Shown: one piece after another, positions 1-11,052 of the stretch
How positions within the stretch are numbered: the stretch's first letter is position 1
How the letters are laid out: each line of letters starts with the position of its first letter
Origin: Ceratobasidium sp. AG-K
Lineage: Eukaryota > Basidiomycota > Agaricomycetes > Cantharellales > Ceratobasidiaceae
Length of the DNA stretch: 64,000 bases
Direction of reading: 5' to 3'
Assembly: GCA_037039685.1 (NCBI GenBank)
Contig: JAWNGF010000005.1
Location: 1,736,001 to 1,800,000, forward strand
The notes under the pieces: generated by a model
Databases searched by the model: none
What the model was told of the DNA's origin: nothing
What the model saw: only the letters and a program-made list of their open reading frames with translations
Made by a program: the position numbers and the translations under genes

Positions 1-1854
1 TCTAGGCCAAGCCCGTGAGTGGCTAACGGGTTGAAGCGCCGATAGTGTCTTATGGTACGTATTCTATTATGTAGCATGAATAGCATGGTGGCCTAGGTCT
101 CATCGCGGAGGAAGTCCCAGTCGCATCTATCTCTTGAAACCACGGATGAGGCTCGGCACCGCCACCACCATACAAATACAAACAGGCCGAGTTTTACAAA
201 TTTCGGCCGCAGGTAATTTACCGATCTTAAGCCAGCCTTGTGTATCAACCTTCAACTGATCCGCAATACCTTACCGCGTATAATATCAGGTTCCAGAAAC
301 TCTGAAACGAAGAAACTTTTGTTTCGCCAGCCGGGCGGATAGGCGCTGGCGGACAAGGAGTTCTCCGAGCCTAGCACTTCAACCTAGTCGTTTGCAGCTC
401 GTGAGCACCGATTTTGCGCACCCGACCTAACTTAATTATCATAAATTAGTCTGAAAGGGTGTACAATGAAACTTGCGCATTGTCATCGTGCTAGTTTGGA
501 GTGGCTTCAGTAAGAGGTCCCAACGAGCAAAACGACCACTCGTGAGTACCCCTGTGCGCCAACCTACTTTGTCAACGATTGGAGCCACTCATAAGACGAT
601 ATATTGTGCGTAGGGATGTGTACTTGGAACTGGTTCCAAGAATAGTTACAGCGCCTGTCCTCAGCGAATTACTAAAATACCATTAAAATATGTGTAATCA
701 TTCTTGGCATCGATTGGGCACAGCTTACTCGAGTTCGAGAATCCGTGATGCGGCCAAAATCACACCTTGTGTCCGCCACAGCGCTTACAAGTGATGAGTG
801 CCGTAGTACTTGTTCTCGCACGTAATGGACTTTGAAAACATCGAAATCAGGAGTCTACCCCATGCTAGATCTCCATGTTACAGCACGTAGGGATGACCTG
901 TGGCCATCGCAAGTTTGGAGAAACTGAAATGTCACGCTCAATAACCCACAACCTTAGATAGCGCCTGCGATGGCCAAGATACTCAGGTTCCTGAGCGTCT
1001 ACCAAGGCTGCATGTGTGAGATTCCGCCTTATTGGTGGCTGTAGAACGATTTGCCGAGGCGGGGGTCAAGCAACCCTTCTCATTCAGTCCCTCGCTTAGT
1101 AAGGCCTTCTCGGCCCGCTGTACGAATCGAGTGCCTAACGTGATTGCGCCTCGTCGGAAAGATGTGACTGTTTTTTCATTGATCCCATGATTGACCTACG
1201 AGATATGATTTACCCTAAGAGTATCAGACAGGCTCAGAGACTGCATTGAATGCGCATAAACCACGATTATTCCTTGAAAATATTAGCCAGTGTCTCATGA
1301 TATCCAAATTGAGCTGCTACATTAGCTTCCTTTTCCCTGCCAGAGTTTATACTAGAGGTCCTATTCCTCATCCTTCGCCGCTGCCTTTTGGCAGATCTTC
1401 ATTTCAATAGAATCTAGGGGTGCCGGGCATTCTCTCAGTCATTTCCTTATCAGTCGGTCTCTTTCCTTGATCGCCAATCATATCTCTGATACCTTGTAGC
1501 AGTCACCCCTCGGCCATGACTTGATCACAGAGCCGGTTCCTAGATCGTAGGCGCCAGTAATGATCGGCGAAACCGAGATGCCCGCGGTTAGCCGCGTTGG
1601 CATGTTAGTCCAGGTCCAAAATAGTAAAGCTCTGCCCTCGTGCAGGGCGTAGAGGCCCATCGATTTGATACATCCGAATAGCTGCTTCTGATTCAGGCTG
1701 GCTTCCAGGCTGAGCCATACTAGGGGAGCGCTCGGTAGATTCATGGGCGCGCGCTTGACTGTGCACTTCCTTGATGGCATGCACAGGGTAGTATAAAGTT
1801 GGTCGCTCTTTTCGATGAGTCTATGCTTCACCCGTCTCGGGTCAACCGTGCACC
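1..1854. other. Intergenic, no supported gene
   Basis: I see no gene here that I can defend. The longest open stretch is about 117 codons on the minus strand (1478-1831), but it has no ATG start where one would be expected, no recognisable motif and no splice-supported extension. The sequence is mixed in composition, with no tandem repeat or transposon ends that I could find. Its right end is the probable promoter of the LtrA-like gene that starts at 1855. Confidence 0.5.
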
Positions 1855-4800
1855 ATGAACTCCCGCGACAAGAGAATTTTCGATGGTTGGACCCGGGATC
1901 CCGACCCGGAGGACGCTGAATTGATAAGTCAAAGAAATCAACAATGGCGACCCATTTCGCAGAACCCTTTCGTTCACTCCGAGCCTGGGGCTCGCCATAT
2001 AGCGACTATAACAAGCGAATTCAACGATGTGGTGAGAAAACTGCTATTCAAAGCTTAGGCTTCGCAGTGACGCTTATGACCAGTTACAGCCGTCTGAGAA
2101 GCCAGGGAACGATCGCAAAGACTCGGTTCAGAATAACATTCATCATTACGAGATGCATGTTCTGAATAACCCTGGTCCTGCATGGGTGCATTTGGTGCGT
2201 TGCATATAGGTCTGATTCATACCTGCCGATATTTAATACCGCAACGACTGGCATATTAGTTTTACGACCTTGCCTGGACTGCCACGTTTTCGAGTCTGAC
2301 ACAGTAAGTTACAGTCCAGTGTTGACTGTTATATGCAGTCAATTGACTTATTACCGTTATGTTTAATAGGAATGGACAGTTTAACGAGCCTTGGGTACGC
2401 TGCGCTCAATTATCTTACAGCTTCCGGTATGAAATTAATTCTACTGAAGGATACTGTATCATACATCGCATTTTTTGTGGTAGTATGGTGGCTATGGGCA
2501 TCTCAGGTAAATCCCTTCCTATGCACTTATGCGGTGCCTTAGATATCACGGTTTTAGACCCTATATAGTGTTCATTTCTACACCAACGACTGGTATGTTG
2601 CCGCTCCCTCGCCACTTGTGGATTTTGCATTTTGACAAATTTAATAGGTTCCATTTGGGTTCAATCTTCCTACAGTTGGTTATATTTGGAATGCTCGCAG
2701 CAACTACACGCGGTATGTGGTCCCTCAGATTAGTGAATCAGTGGCTCCGGTTAATTGTGACGGGCTGAAAAAGGTTACGACGTCACAACGTATATATTAC
2801 GGTCTCCTGGGACAGCCGAGTTAGATCCCAAATCGACCGATGAGATAATCGATCCAAGCAGATATCGAGCTGAAAGAATATCCAAAGTCTCGATAAAGGT
2901 GATAGCCATCTCGATCGCTGCTAGTCGGTATGGTTTGATATGTAGCTACTCTACCACAATGCTAATAAAACGGCAGGATAATCCTGCTAATGCAGCATCT
3001 ACGTGGTCAGTAAAGAATGCCCTGATATATGCCTATTATATATGGCTAAACCGTACAACTAGTTCTTATTTACGCACGCTACACTGCTCGCAAGTGGGGG
3101 CATACACGTGTCCCAAGGAAACTTTATATAATTCCCACCAGCCTCGTTATATCCATCCCACTATTCATCGCTGCTTGGGCGGCCTCTGCGTCGGATTATG
3201 GAAGAACTCGTACGGGAGCCAAGCTCAAATTTATATTTTGGGGAGTAGGGTTGATCATCGAGATCGCTGCACATATACAAATGTCTCGAGTCAGCTGGAA
3301 TGAATTCAGCCGTAACAAGGATGCCGAACCTCGCCAAGCGCCGGCTGAGGTAGCTCCAATAGACGCTGCGCCAACGCTTGAATCAGCCGGTCGAAGCAAG
3401 GCAGACTTGCCTATACCGCGCTCTGACGTCACACTACTCTCCCGGCTGGAAGCTATTACAACCATTATACTTGGCGAGGTGATGCAAACCAAATGTCTGT
3501 GCTAGTCCCAGTACTAAACTTCAGCTATTTGTGGATAGGGAATCAATGGTATTGCTGGAACACTCTACGCAGTTATATCAGCCCCTGGACTCGGAGGACC
3601 AATAATTTCTAATGTCGCCTGCTCTGCATTTATCGTCTACTTCCTAGCGTATCTCTATTTTGAAGGCCCCACAGGCTCGCGAGACCCAAGAGGCAAGGGT
3701 CTTCGGGCAATGTATTGGCTGTTGTTCCACCTTCCGTTCCTTCTTGGGATTGTTCTTTTGCTACTGGGTAAGCCACTGCTACTACCTTTCCGCTGGTTTA
3801 CCGATTATTGAACACCTTTAAAGGCGTGAAGAACCAGTTCCTGCTGACGGTATGTGTGCTGAAGGTAGAAGTAATCTACTACACTGACACGCCAATTAGA
3901 GCTTTTTGTCCTCTACGCAAAGCACATTTAAAGGGCTGGATCAAATTTTTGAGCAAGAAAACATCACCTTAGGAGATCCAGGAGCTGAAACCAATCTCCC
4001 AATAAAGAACTACCTTCTTCGACGTGGTATTTCGTGGTCGGACGAGTACAAAGGCTTGATAGGACGTATCACAAAAAATTATACCGATCCCATAGTTGGC
4101 GAACTTAACGATGCTCAATGGGATGAGTATGTAGCTTGGAGCAGCCGTATTTCTCTGAATATAATAGTCCAGCTGTATGAGGTATGTCCAAATATCAACT
4201 TGGTGTTTCAGCGTACCGACTAACTCGGTTCAAGACGTTCATGGATGGGCTTGAACAGGTTCCTGAAGAGACAATGAATAAAATTGAGGAGTATCGTAAC
4301 AATCTGACATGGCCACTTGAGGTTTGTTGGTCACCCGAGGCTGAAATTGTGCTCGCTAACGAATTGATGACATATAAATAGGATTACTATTTTGATTCTG
4401 ATTCCCCCGCTGGGATGCATTATTACACGGTAAGCACCAATACAGCCGATTGTAAGGCCCTCAGGGAGCTACTTTGTGACTCATTGTCTTTTAGATTATT
4501 ACCGAACTCTTACACTCGAGTCTTCAAGGTGCACGCTACATCATGGCGCTTGCGGGTTTACTTTTTATCTGCCTTGGAGTCCTCAATCTACTCCATTCTA
4601 GGCCGCAAGGTTTGCATTATTCTCAATGTATTTTGTGCTGGAGCGATGAATGTGTCTTCAGATCGCTTCCAGTGGGGAATTATCGTCAGCCGCTTCGTAA
4701 TGGGGTTTCTTCTTCTTTCTCTCTTGTTGCTCAATGTTGGTCGCTATCAATCTCTGTGGATTTGGCAAGGCCAAGAAAAACAACAAGCAGGAGTCTTCAT

Positions 4801-4943
4801 GTGGATTTGGGCGTAAGTTGTTAACTATTTCAGATTATGTCGGCACCAACAAGTTCCGATCTCATAGATACTGGGTACTACCAACCCTAGCGGTCGCTTT
4901 CGGAATCCAGGTTCTTGTGGAAACTGTGAGCATCGGTTTATGA
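1855..4943 (+). CDS. LtrA-like (low temperature requirement A) multi-pass membrane protein
   Basis: Predicted integral membrane protein of the LtrA family, known mostly from bacterial genomes and present in fungi; its biochemical role is not established. The putative first exon starts at ATG 1855 (MNSRDKRIFDGWTRDPDPED). Core exons follow and join in phase: FYDLAWTATFSSLTQ (2260-2303), DTVSYIAFFVVVWWLWASQ (about 2451-2510), HFYTNDW, LGSIFLQLVIFGMLAATTRG (to about 2712), a helix with IKVIAISIAASR (near 2900), IIPTSLVISIPLFIAAW (near 3140), and the family-like stretch ITTIILGEGINGIAGTLY, interrupted by an intron at about 3478-3540. Later exons carry a soluble loop (3917-4380) and more hydrophobic helices, ending RYWVLPTLAVAFGIQVLVET before a TGA at 4941. 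Many short introns are needed; the junction near 3060-3100 could not be resolved in phase, so a disrupted gene is possible. Family assignment is fairly sure, exact exons are not. Confidence 0.62.
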
Positions 4944-5379
4944 TCAAGACCAGTGACTCCAACTCACTGAACCCCTGCGTTTAGCTTCTGGTTTGGTTAG
5001 CTACGGTCAGGACGGAAAATCCAACCGGTGGCTCCCTTCGGCAGTTGGCGTGGAGCTCGCTCAAAGATACGTTCTTCCTCAAGCCATTCAATAAGCTCAA
5101 GAAATCAGAGTAGTCCATGTCGTGCTTGCTGTTCTTGGGGTTCGGATTCTCACTCTGTGCCCCACTTATTCCTGTGCATTTGGGAACTTGGCGCATCCTT
5201 TCATATAGCTACAGTCTATTACAGCCTGTCATCGACATCATGCGCGAAGATGTATTTTCAAAAGTACACGTTAAATTTAAAACAGTGATTGATACTCGGC
5301 TCCAAAATAATTATATATGGTATGGTAGGAGGGACAATATAAGATAACTGGCAGTCTTCATACTAACTTAGTCTGCGCC

Positions 5380-5932
5380 CCACATGAAAACTTTCGCAGA
5401 TCGCTTCTAATAGGGTATAATCATGAGCCGCTTCACAATGGACTTTTCCCTTGTATTTCTAATGTTACTAAACGTTAGCAGATACCAACCTTTATGGGCG
5501 TTCGACGTGAAGCATCAGGCCAGAGTGTTTCGTTGGTTATCAGCGCATGTGAATCAGAGCCACTCTTCGAATTCAAAGTGTCGATAACGGCCGCTTTAAT
5601 AATCCAGGTACTGGATCCTGCCTACCCTTGCCTCTGCATTCGGACTCGAGGTGATTATTGAAACGGTTAATTATTAGACCATAACATAGCTAGCTAACTT
5701 CAGGACAGCGGAGAGAGCTGTGGCCAAATTGAAGGGCGCCAGCGAAGCTAACGAAACCAACGAAGCCAACGACGCCGAGGGGGGCGAAAAGGCTGGAAAT
5801 GCCGAGAGCGTCGAGATAGCCGGGCCAACTGAGCTAACTGAATCAATCGAGCCACCAGAGCTAGTAGGGCCGTACGTGAAGCCTAGTCCTAGGAGTCTAG
5901 TACGGCGTTCGATTAAGAGTTTATTTTAGAGA
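5380..5932 (+). pseudogene. Broken tandem copy of the 3' end of the LtrA-like gene
   Basis: This stretch repeats the last exons of the LtrA-like gene just upstream. GIIMSRFTMDFSLVFLMLLN (about 5415-5475) matches GIIVSRFVMGFLLLSLLLLN of the full gene (about 4678-4738), and RYWILPTLASAFGLEVIIET (about 5606-5666) matches RYWVLPTLAVAFGIQVLVET. Upstream the matching DRF codons are followed by TAA TAG, and the link between the two blocks is out of frame, so this is a 5'-truncated, decayed duplicate. An open stretch at 5720-5929, preceded by a good acceptor (CTAAC...TTCAG), encodes an acidic, Glu/Ala-rich tail ending in a basic SLVRRSIKSLF. It may be the original C-terminal exon of this gene family. 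Confidence 0.6.
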
Positions 5933-6542
5933 AATCCGGGTCAGTTGCAGCAACTCCCATTGGATGGCCCGCGACTCGTGGAATTCTTGAGATTGATTTG
6001 GACTGCCATATTTATGGCTGTGAGCTCGGGTTGAGTTTTGCAACGCATACACTTGGGTTGTCATGAACTTGTCACGAAAGCGCTTGATGTCGAGTTACAA
6101 CGCGAATGTATGACTTTCCTGTACTTCTTTTTCGTGACTATAGGTAGCTCCGAACTCATAACGCTCTAGAACATGGGGAGAATATTGTAACCGGGTGTGA
6201 ACCAGACTACATTTGCAAGTTTGCAACACCAAGATCACACGCGACTTTCAACGCTCTCAGGTCAACACACCACCCTCAATATCCAGGATTTCGAGCATTG
6301 CCTTCGATTCACCCCAATAATGTAACCAGTGGGCGTCTACCAATCGCAAAAGCAAAAACAAAACAAAAATATTGGGTGTAGTGAGTTGTATTGAGTATGA
6401 CGCGTACTAAAAAACCCACAAAACGGCACACTCGAGCCACATACAAGCAGGGTAAAGAACAGACAAAACAAAAAGCACAACAAATATAATCAAAAATAAC
6501 CACAGCACAAAACCCAGCCTCTAGGGCAAATTACATGAGAAT
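5933..6542. other. Intergenic between the LtrA relic and the permease 3' end
   Basis: No coding sequence recognised. The right half (about 6320-6500) is A-rich on the plus strand, as expected for the 3' untranslated region of the minus-strand permease that ends at 6543. No repeat or RNA gene was seen. Confidence 0.5.
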
Positions 6543-9065
6543 CTAGAGACGACCCTTTTCGACCTCGTCGCTCGCCTTGCCAGTCGAGTCGACGCCCTCT
6601 TCCGTTCGACGAGTATGGACACTCTCATTGTCGTTGTCATTGTCAAACGAGTCGTCGACCCACCAGCGGCTCTCTCCGCGGACAAGCTTGCGCATCCAGT
6701 AAGGCATGAGGCCGTCGTCGGGGATCGCCCACGGCTCGCGCTCGTCTTCGTATCCGGGAGGAGAGATCCTACGTCCGCTTAGGCGACGGATGGCCCAAGG
6801 CAGGGTGTTGAGGAGGACGTAGGAAAGGATACCGGCAATGAGACCGTACGCGATGTTGTAGGTAAACGGAATGAGAATGAGGGTCAAGAATGCGGGGACG
6901 GCGTCGCCAACGTAGTGCCAGTTGATATCGACAACGTTCTTGATCATCAAGCTTCCGACCAGGACGAGCGCTCCGCCAGTCGCGTAACCGGGAATGCTGG
7001 CGAAGATGGGAGCGAAGAAGACGGCGATGAGGAAGCAAAGGCCAGTGACGATGGCGGTGATACCGGTCTTGCCACCGTCAGAGATACCGGTCGCAGATTC
7101 GATGAAGGCGGTGACGGGGGAGGTGCCCATAAGCGAACCCATGCTGATAGAGAAAGCGTCGACCATGTATGCAACGGTGGAGCCTTCAAAGTCGCGGGTG
7201 CGGGGGTTCATCACACCGGAGAATTTTGCCATAGAGTAGAGTGTACTGAAAGATGAAGCGTTAGCGCGCTTGATCCTGCAATTGAGTACAAACGAGCTTA
7301 CCCAGTGGTATCGAAAAGGTCAACATAAAGGAACGTGATGAGCGCGACCCAAACTTGGCCCTTGCCATAGTTGTACTGTTTACAAGTCAGACTACGCAAA
7401 TCACACGAGCCTAGTAACACTCACGTCAAGCGCATTGCCAATCTTCTCCAACTTGTGGAAAGCGACAACGTTTTTGAAAAAGTTAAAGTTCGAGTCTCCG
7501 ACAGGGGTATGCGGGAAGAGAGTAACCTCAGAGTTACGCGGCCACGAGATGATCGACACAATCATGATACCTATCTCAATATGAGTTCACATGTCAAGGC
7601 TGCCATCGGCTATGAGCTTACCAATGATGATGGCACCACGGACGCGGTAGAGCAGCAACAGAGTAGTGAAGATACCACCCATGAAGATACCGAGCCACAT
7701 TGTCGGCGAGCGCAACACATGAGACAAGCAGTAGTTGGCATGCTCCGGATCGCGATCTGTATCGAACGAGTCGTCAGTTTCAGCCTGCTGAGTTCAGTTG
7801 TTGATGGAAGAATGAATACGACACGTGAAGAATCACGTGGATCGACGATCAGGGTCCAGGCACCAAGAGGAAGAGATGACTGATAGCCATGCGGTAAGAA
7901 GTGAGCCGCGCGAGGGGCAAATGAACAGGTTGCGAGGTTCAAGAGCCCACTTCTACGCGGCACCGAGCAGAACCAAGGGCTGAGGTTCGAACGCGTGGCA
8001 ATATAGGATGTAAAATGAGGAAGAGTGGCAAGGATAAACTGAACTTCGAAAGTCCCGATTATACCACTGCCCCGAGAGAAGTTACTCGAGGGAATAATTC
8101 GAAGCCAAAAACGCCACGCAAGAGTAAAGAAGGAGGGGTGAAACAGGATCGGGGCAACAGGACACGCGGAGCCAAGGGCAAGAATTACGAAAAAAGGATA
8201 CGCACATTCAGCTGTGCAACCAGCGAGACCGACTAGATTGGTGTAATCTCCACCAACGACGCCGAGCCCGGCACTGCCGAGTCCGATCAATGCGATGAAC
8301 AAGCCAATACCTGCACCAGTTGCGAGGGTCAAGGAGCGCGGGATTATGCGGGCAAGCCATTGCCTGTGGTTGTGTAAGAAACCCCGAATCCATTGCGACG
8401 CATACGACGCACCTAATGCCAAAGATGGAGAGGAAGAAGAAGATCCAGCCCTCCAAAAAGACTGCAGCGAGAGCTTCTTGGTAAGTAACCTTGCCAGAGC
8501 CGTGGAAGCCGACAACCGAGTAAGCGAAGTAGGCGTTCAGACCAAGGCCGGGAGCAAGGGCAACGGGAAGGTTGGCGAAGAAGCCCATAAGGACCGAGGC
8601 GAGAGCTGCAACGGCTGCAGAGGTCTGTCGTGTGCTTTAATTATGAATGCATGTAGTCAAGAATAATTCACATACGGTGATCAAGTCGCGGCGAACGACC
8701 TCTTTGCACAGCAAGTACTCGGTATTCACAGCGCAAATAGGGTCCTCCGTCGTGCTCGCGCACACGCAAGTTCCTCCAGAGTCTGCCAGGATGGCTGCGT
8801 TGACGCTGCATTGACAGACATGAGTGACAGCTCGATATCCATATTTGTCGAAACTTACGCAATAATGTACGCCATCGCAAAGAAAGTGGTAGTACCAGCA
8901 CGCAACTCGGTCTAGATAGGTGGATAAGCGCGACTTCAAGCAAATTATTGAAGTACTCACAGTGAACAAACTACCCTCTCGTTGTCTGGGATGGCCCGAG
9001 CCATCGAGCTGGAACCAGCGGCCAACCGCGCTCTCGGCGACTGCGGTATTGAGTCTCTCAAACAT
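6543..9065 (-). CDS. azgA: AzgA-type purine (hypoxanthine/adenine/guanine) permease
   Basis: Proton-coupled uptake of purine bases across the plasma membrane is the known role of the AzgA family in fungi. The N-terminus is [20 protein letters not shown] from ATG 9065; the upstream in-frame start is only a TTG. Later exons read [20 protein letters not shown], then [20 protein letters not shown] (about 8520-8580), [20 protein letters not shown] (about 8260-8320), [20 protein letters not shown] (about 7640-7710) and a long last exon (6543-7232) with [40 protein letters not shown] and a hydrophilic Asp/Glu-rich tail. These are family hallmarks in the expected order; all introns close in phase and no stop interrupts, so the gene looks intact. 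One intron (8205-7757) is about 449 bp against 50-60 for the others. Five HGATAR sites lie just upstream, which suggests nitrogen control. Confidence 0.9.
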
Positions 9066-9136
9066 GGTGTCGAGGACACGAGGGGGAAGGGGAGGAAGAT
9101 CTGTCGTTGGCAAAAAAAATGGAGCAGCCGCTCCGC

Positions 9137-9324
9137 TATAAATGCATATGGCTCCTGGCTATCGATTTAGCCGGTCCATCACGAACCGAGCCAATCATCG
9201 ACGGAGATAACAGATCCCACTGCCGCCGGGCGGTTATCGCTCTCTCCAACGCTGGCCGGTGCTGCCCGGCTGCGAAATCCCTATCGCTCCAATGCGGCTG
9301 TCACCGAGTACGGCAACACGATAG
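9137..9324 (-). promoter_or_regulatory. GATA-factor site cluster upstream of the purine permease
   Basis: Five matches to the fungal GATA-factor consensus HGATAR lie within 166 bp: CTATCG at 9159-9164 (reads CGATAG on the minus strand), AGATAA at 9205-9210, TTATCG at 9234-9239, CTATCG at 9281-9286 and CGATAG at 9319-9324. A CCAAT pentamer (9191-9195) and a TATAAAT box (9137-9143) are in the same stretch. AreA/Nit2-type GATA factors are known to control purine permeases in Aspergillus; that they act here is inferred from the site cluster and its position. Confidence 0.55.
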
Positions 9325-10176
9325 CCAGATACCACCATGCTGCGTTGCCTAGACTTAGAGAACTCCCCTGGGTGTTGGGTTTGTTGTTGTTGCAAACTGG
9401 ACGTTGACGACAAATTCGCGTATTATTTCACGCTGACAAGTCAGAATATTCCGCCTCGCCTGCCCCTGGTAATTTCGATTCAATTGACGTCTCCAGAACA
9501 TGGGGGAATCCGCCGGTCAAGGTCCTGGTGACGAAAATCAAGGAAGGCGAACACTGTAACTGCGAGTTACCGGGGATGAGCGGTTGGTGGCGTCGATAAA
9601 CAGTGCGAGCTGAGGGATTCGATACGACTCGAGTCGGCGCCGCGGAGTTTACGCTGCAGTTGGGCTCGGTGGCCACCAGTCCGAACAAAACTGTCGAGAC
9701 ACGATCTGATGCGTCCTTGATCGGGTTGATGCCACAATGTTAAGCTTATCAAGCTTTCTAGCTGAATGATGTTTCGTCCGAACACCCGAAATCAAGCAGT
9801 TTGAGCGTACTCCAAATCCAGGTTATATGGGAACACGATCACTTGAAGATCCAGGCGAGCTCTAGACGTTACTGGCTGGTTGATGCTCACCAGAAAAGCA
9901 AATTCCATGACCAAATACTTAATCGCTGACGAGCCATTTGTGCGTCGCTTGGTGCGGCGAGGGGCGTTGAGGCACCGTGCCAGTGCCGTGAAAATTAACT
10001 GTGGATGTTCGAAGCTCAGTTGGCGCGACGTGAACCTGATCAAGGCCCGCCGGTGACAGCGCCAATTTGAATTCGCCGTGGCTATACTGGTGATCACCGG
10101 AGGCAATGAGTTTGCGGTTGCTGATGCGGACTTTCCGCCAGTTTGATATGTCGGCATTTTAGGAATGTCCAGTCCT
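9325..10176. other. Intergenic, no confident gene
   Basis: Open stretches occur on the minus strand (for example 9428-9688 and 9792-10190), but none has a recognisable motif, good splice links or codon use that convinces me. The part from 10000 to 10176 lies just downstream of decayed coding sequence and may belong to the same dead reading frame. Confidence 0.4.
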
Positions 10177-10375
10177 TTATTCCAAGACAAAAACCAAGGC
10201 GCCCTCGTATCGTTCTTCGAAATTGTTCATCTGTTCCGTGCGATCGACAAATCCCGCAGCACGAAATACTTCTATGCCTAGACGCCACACGCCATTCATT
10301 TGCTCATGGGCAATGTCATAAAATCACGCAAGTTCCGTAAGCGTCCTGAATGAGTCTCTCAACATCTCGTTCTGT
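10177..10375 (-). pseudogene. Decayed coding continuation of the neighbouring small gene
   Basis: After the TAG that ends the gene at 10376, the same frame continues with protein-like sequence (TERDVERLIQDAYGTCVIL) up to a TGA. A shifted frame then continues FYDIAHEQMNGVWRLGIEVF and FEERYEGALVFVLE, ending at a TAA at 10177-10179. The composition is amphipathic and protein-like. The simplest reading is that the gene was once longer and lost its C-terminal part to a nonsense change plus a frameshift. An unrecognised intron arrangement is the alternative; I tested the obvious donors and acceptors and none restored phase. Confidence 0.4.
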
Positions 10376-11052
10376 CTACGATCTTCTATCCTTGGCCCAC
10401 ACTCTTGCCAGTTTTTCGATCGAGATCACCCCAGAAGAGTCATATACGTCCTCAGTTTCCAAGATATCGTTGTGGCTCATTGCCATACTCATGCGATGAG
10501 ACGCTAACCATTCCGATTCGTCTGGGTGCCACCCGTCTGCGAGGTCCTCGGGCAAGCCAGAGTACTTGATAATAGAGGGCCAGTCATCATCGTTGATTGC
10601 GTTGACTAGCGCTGCTACAGCGGGATCCTCCTGTTTAGGTTCCTTTTTGGGTGCAGGGCCGGATGCGGTTTGGGACTGCGTTTGCTCTATACCAGGATAT
10701 TTATTGGCGCAAAGGATAGAAACAAGAAACGCCTACCTTGAGCCTTCCCTTTGGCTTTTGATTCCTTTTTATTCTTTGACTTTTTCTTTGGTTTTTTGTT
10801 TACTTGGGGTGTGATGGCAGGCTCCTGAGTCAAACCCGACTTGGAAGTTTTACTATCCTCGGGTATTGCACTACCAGTCGGCGTAGACCCGCTACTGTTG
10901 CACCTCACCCCAACCACGATTGTGGGATTACCCTGGGGAAGAAACCTGTGGAGAACGGGGTTGCACGCATATGGCCTAGCAAAACGTGTCAGATGTACGA
11001 CGCGCCTATTCGTCCGATTAATATGTACAAACGAAAAGCGTACGAAACGCAT
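10376..11052 (-). CDS. Small protein of unknown function with probable mitochondrial presequence
   Basis: Two exons, 11052-10737 and 10686-10376, join in phase (intron about 50 bp, GTAGGC...TATAG) to give 208 residues. The N-terminus (MRFVRFSFVHINRTNRRVV) is rich in Arg and lacks acidic residues for more than 60 positions, with VRC/NSS near residue 50 as a possible processing site; this looks like a mitochondrial import signal. A Lys-rich low-complexity stretch follows (KKPKKKSKNKKESKAKGKAQ). The C-terminal part is acidic and contains VAALVNAINDDDWPSIIKYS and DGWHPDESEWLASHRMSMAM. I do not recognise the family. Coding-like sequence continues past the stop, so this may be a truncated allele. 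Confidence 0.55.

Noticed and set aside
1478..1831. A 117-codon minus-strand frame
   Set aside because: Begins with GTG, not ATG, matches no family I know and has no flanking splice support.
7610..8515. A 301-residue minus-strand frame across the middle of the permease
   Set aside because: Only its first part matches AzgA; the rest runs through the long intron, and the permease sequence resumes in another frame.
9066..9113. Upstream in-frame start (TTG) for the purine permease
   Set aside because: Nuclear fungal genes very rarely start at TTG; the ATG at 9065 gives a normal-length N-terminus.
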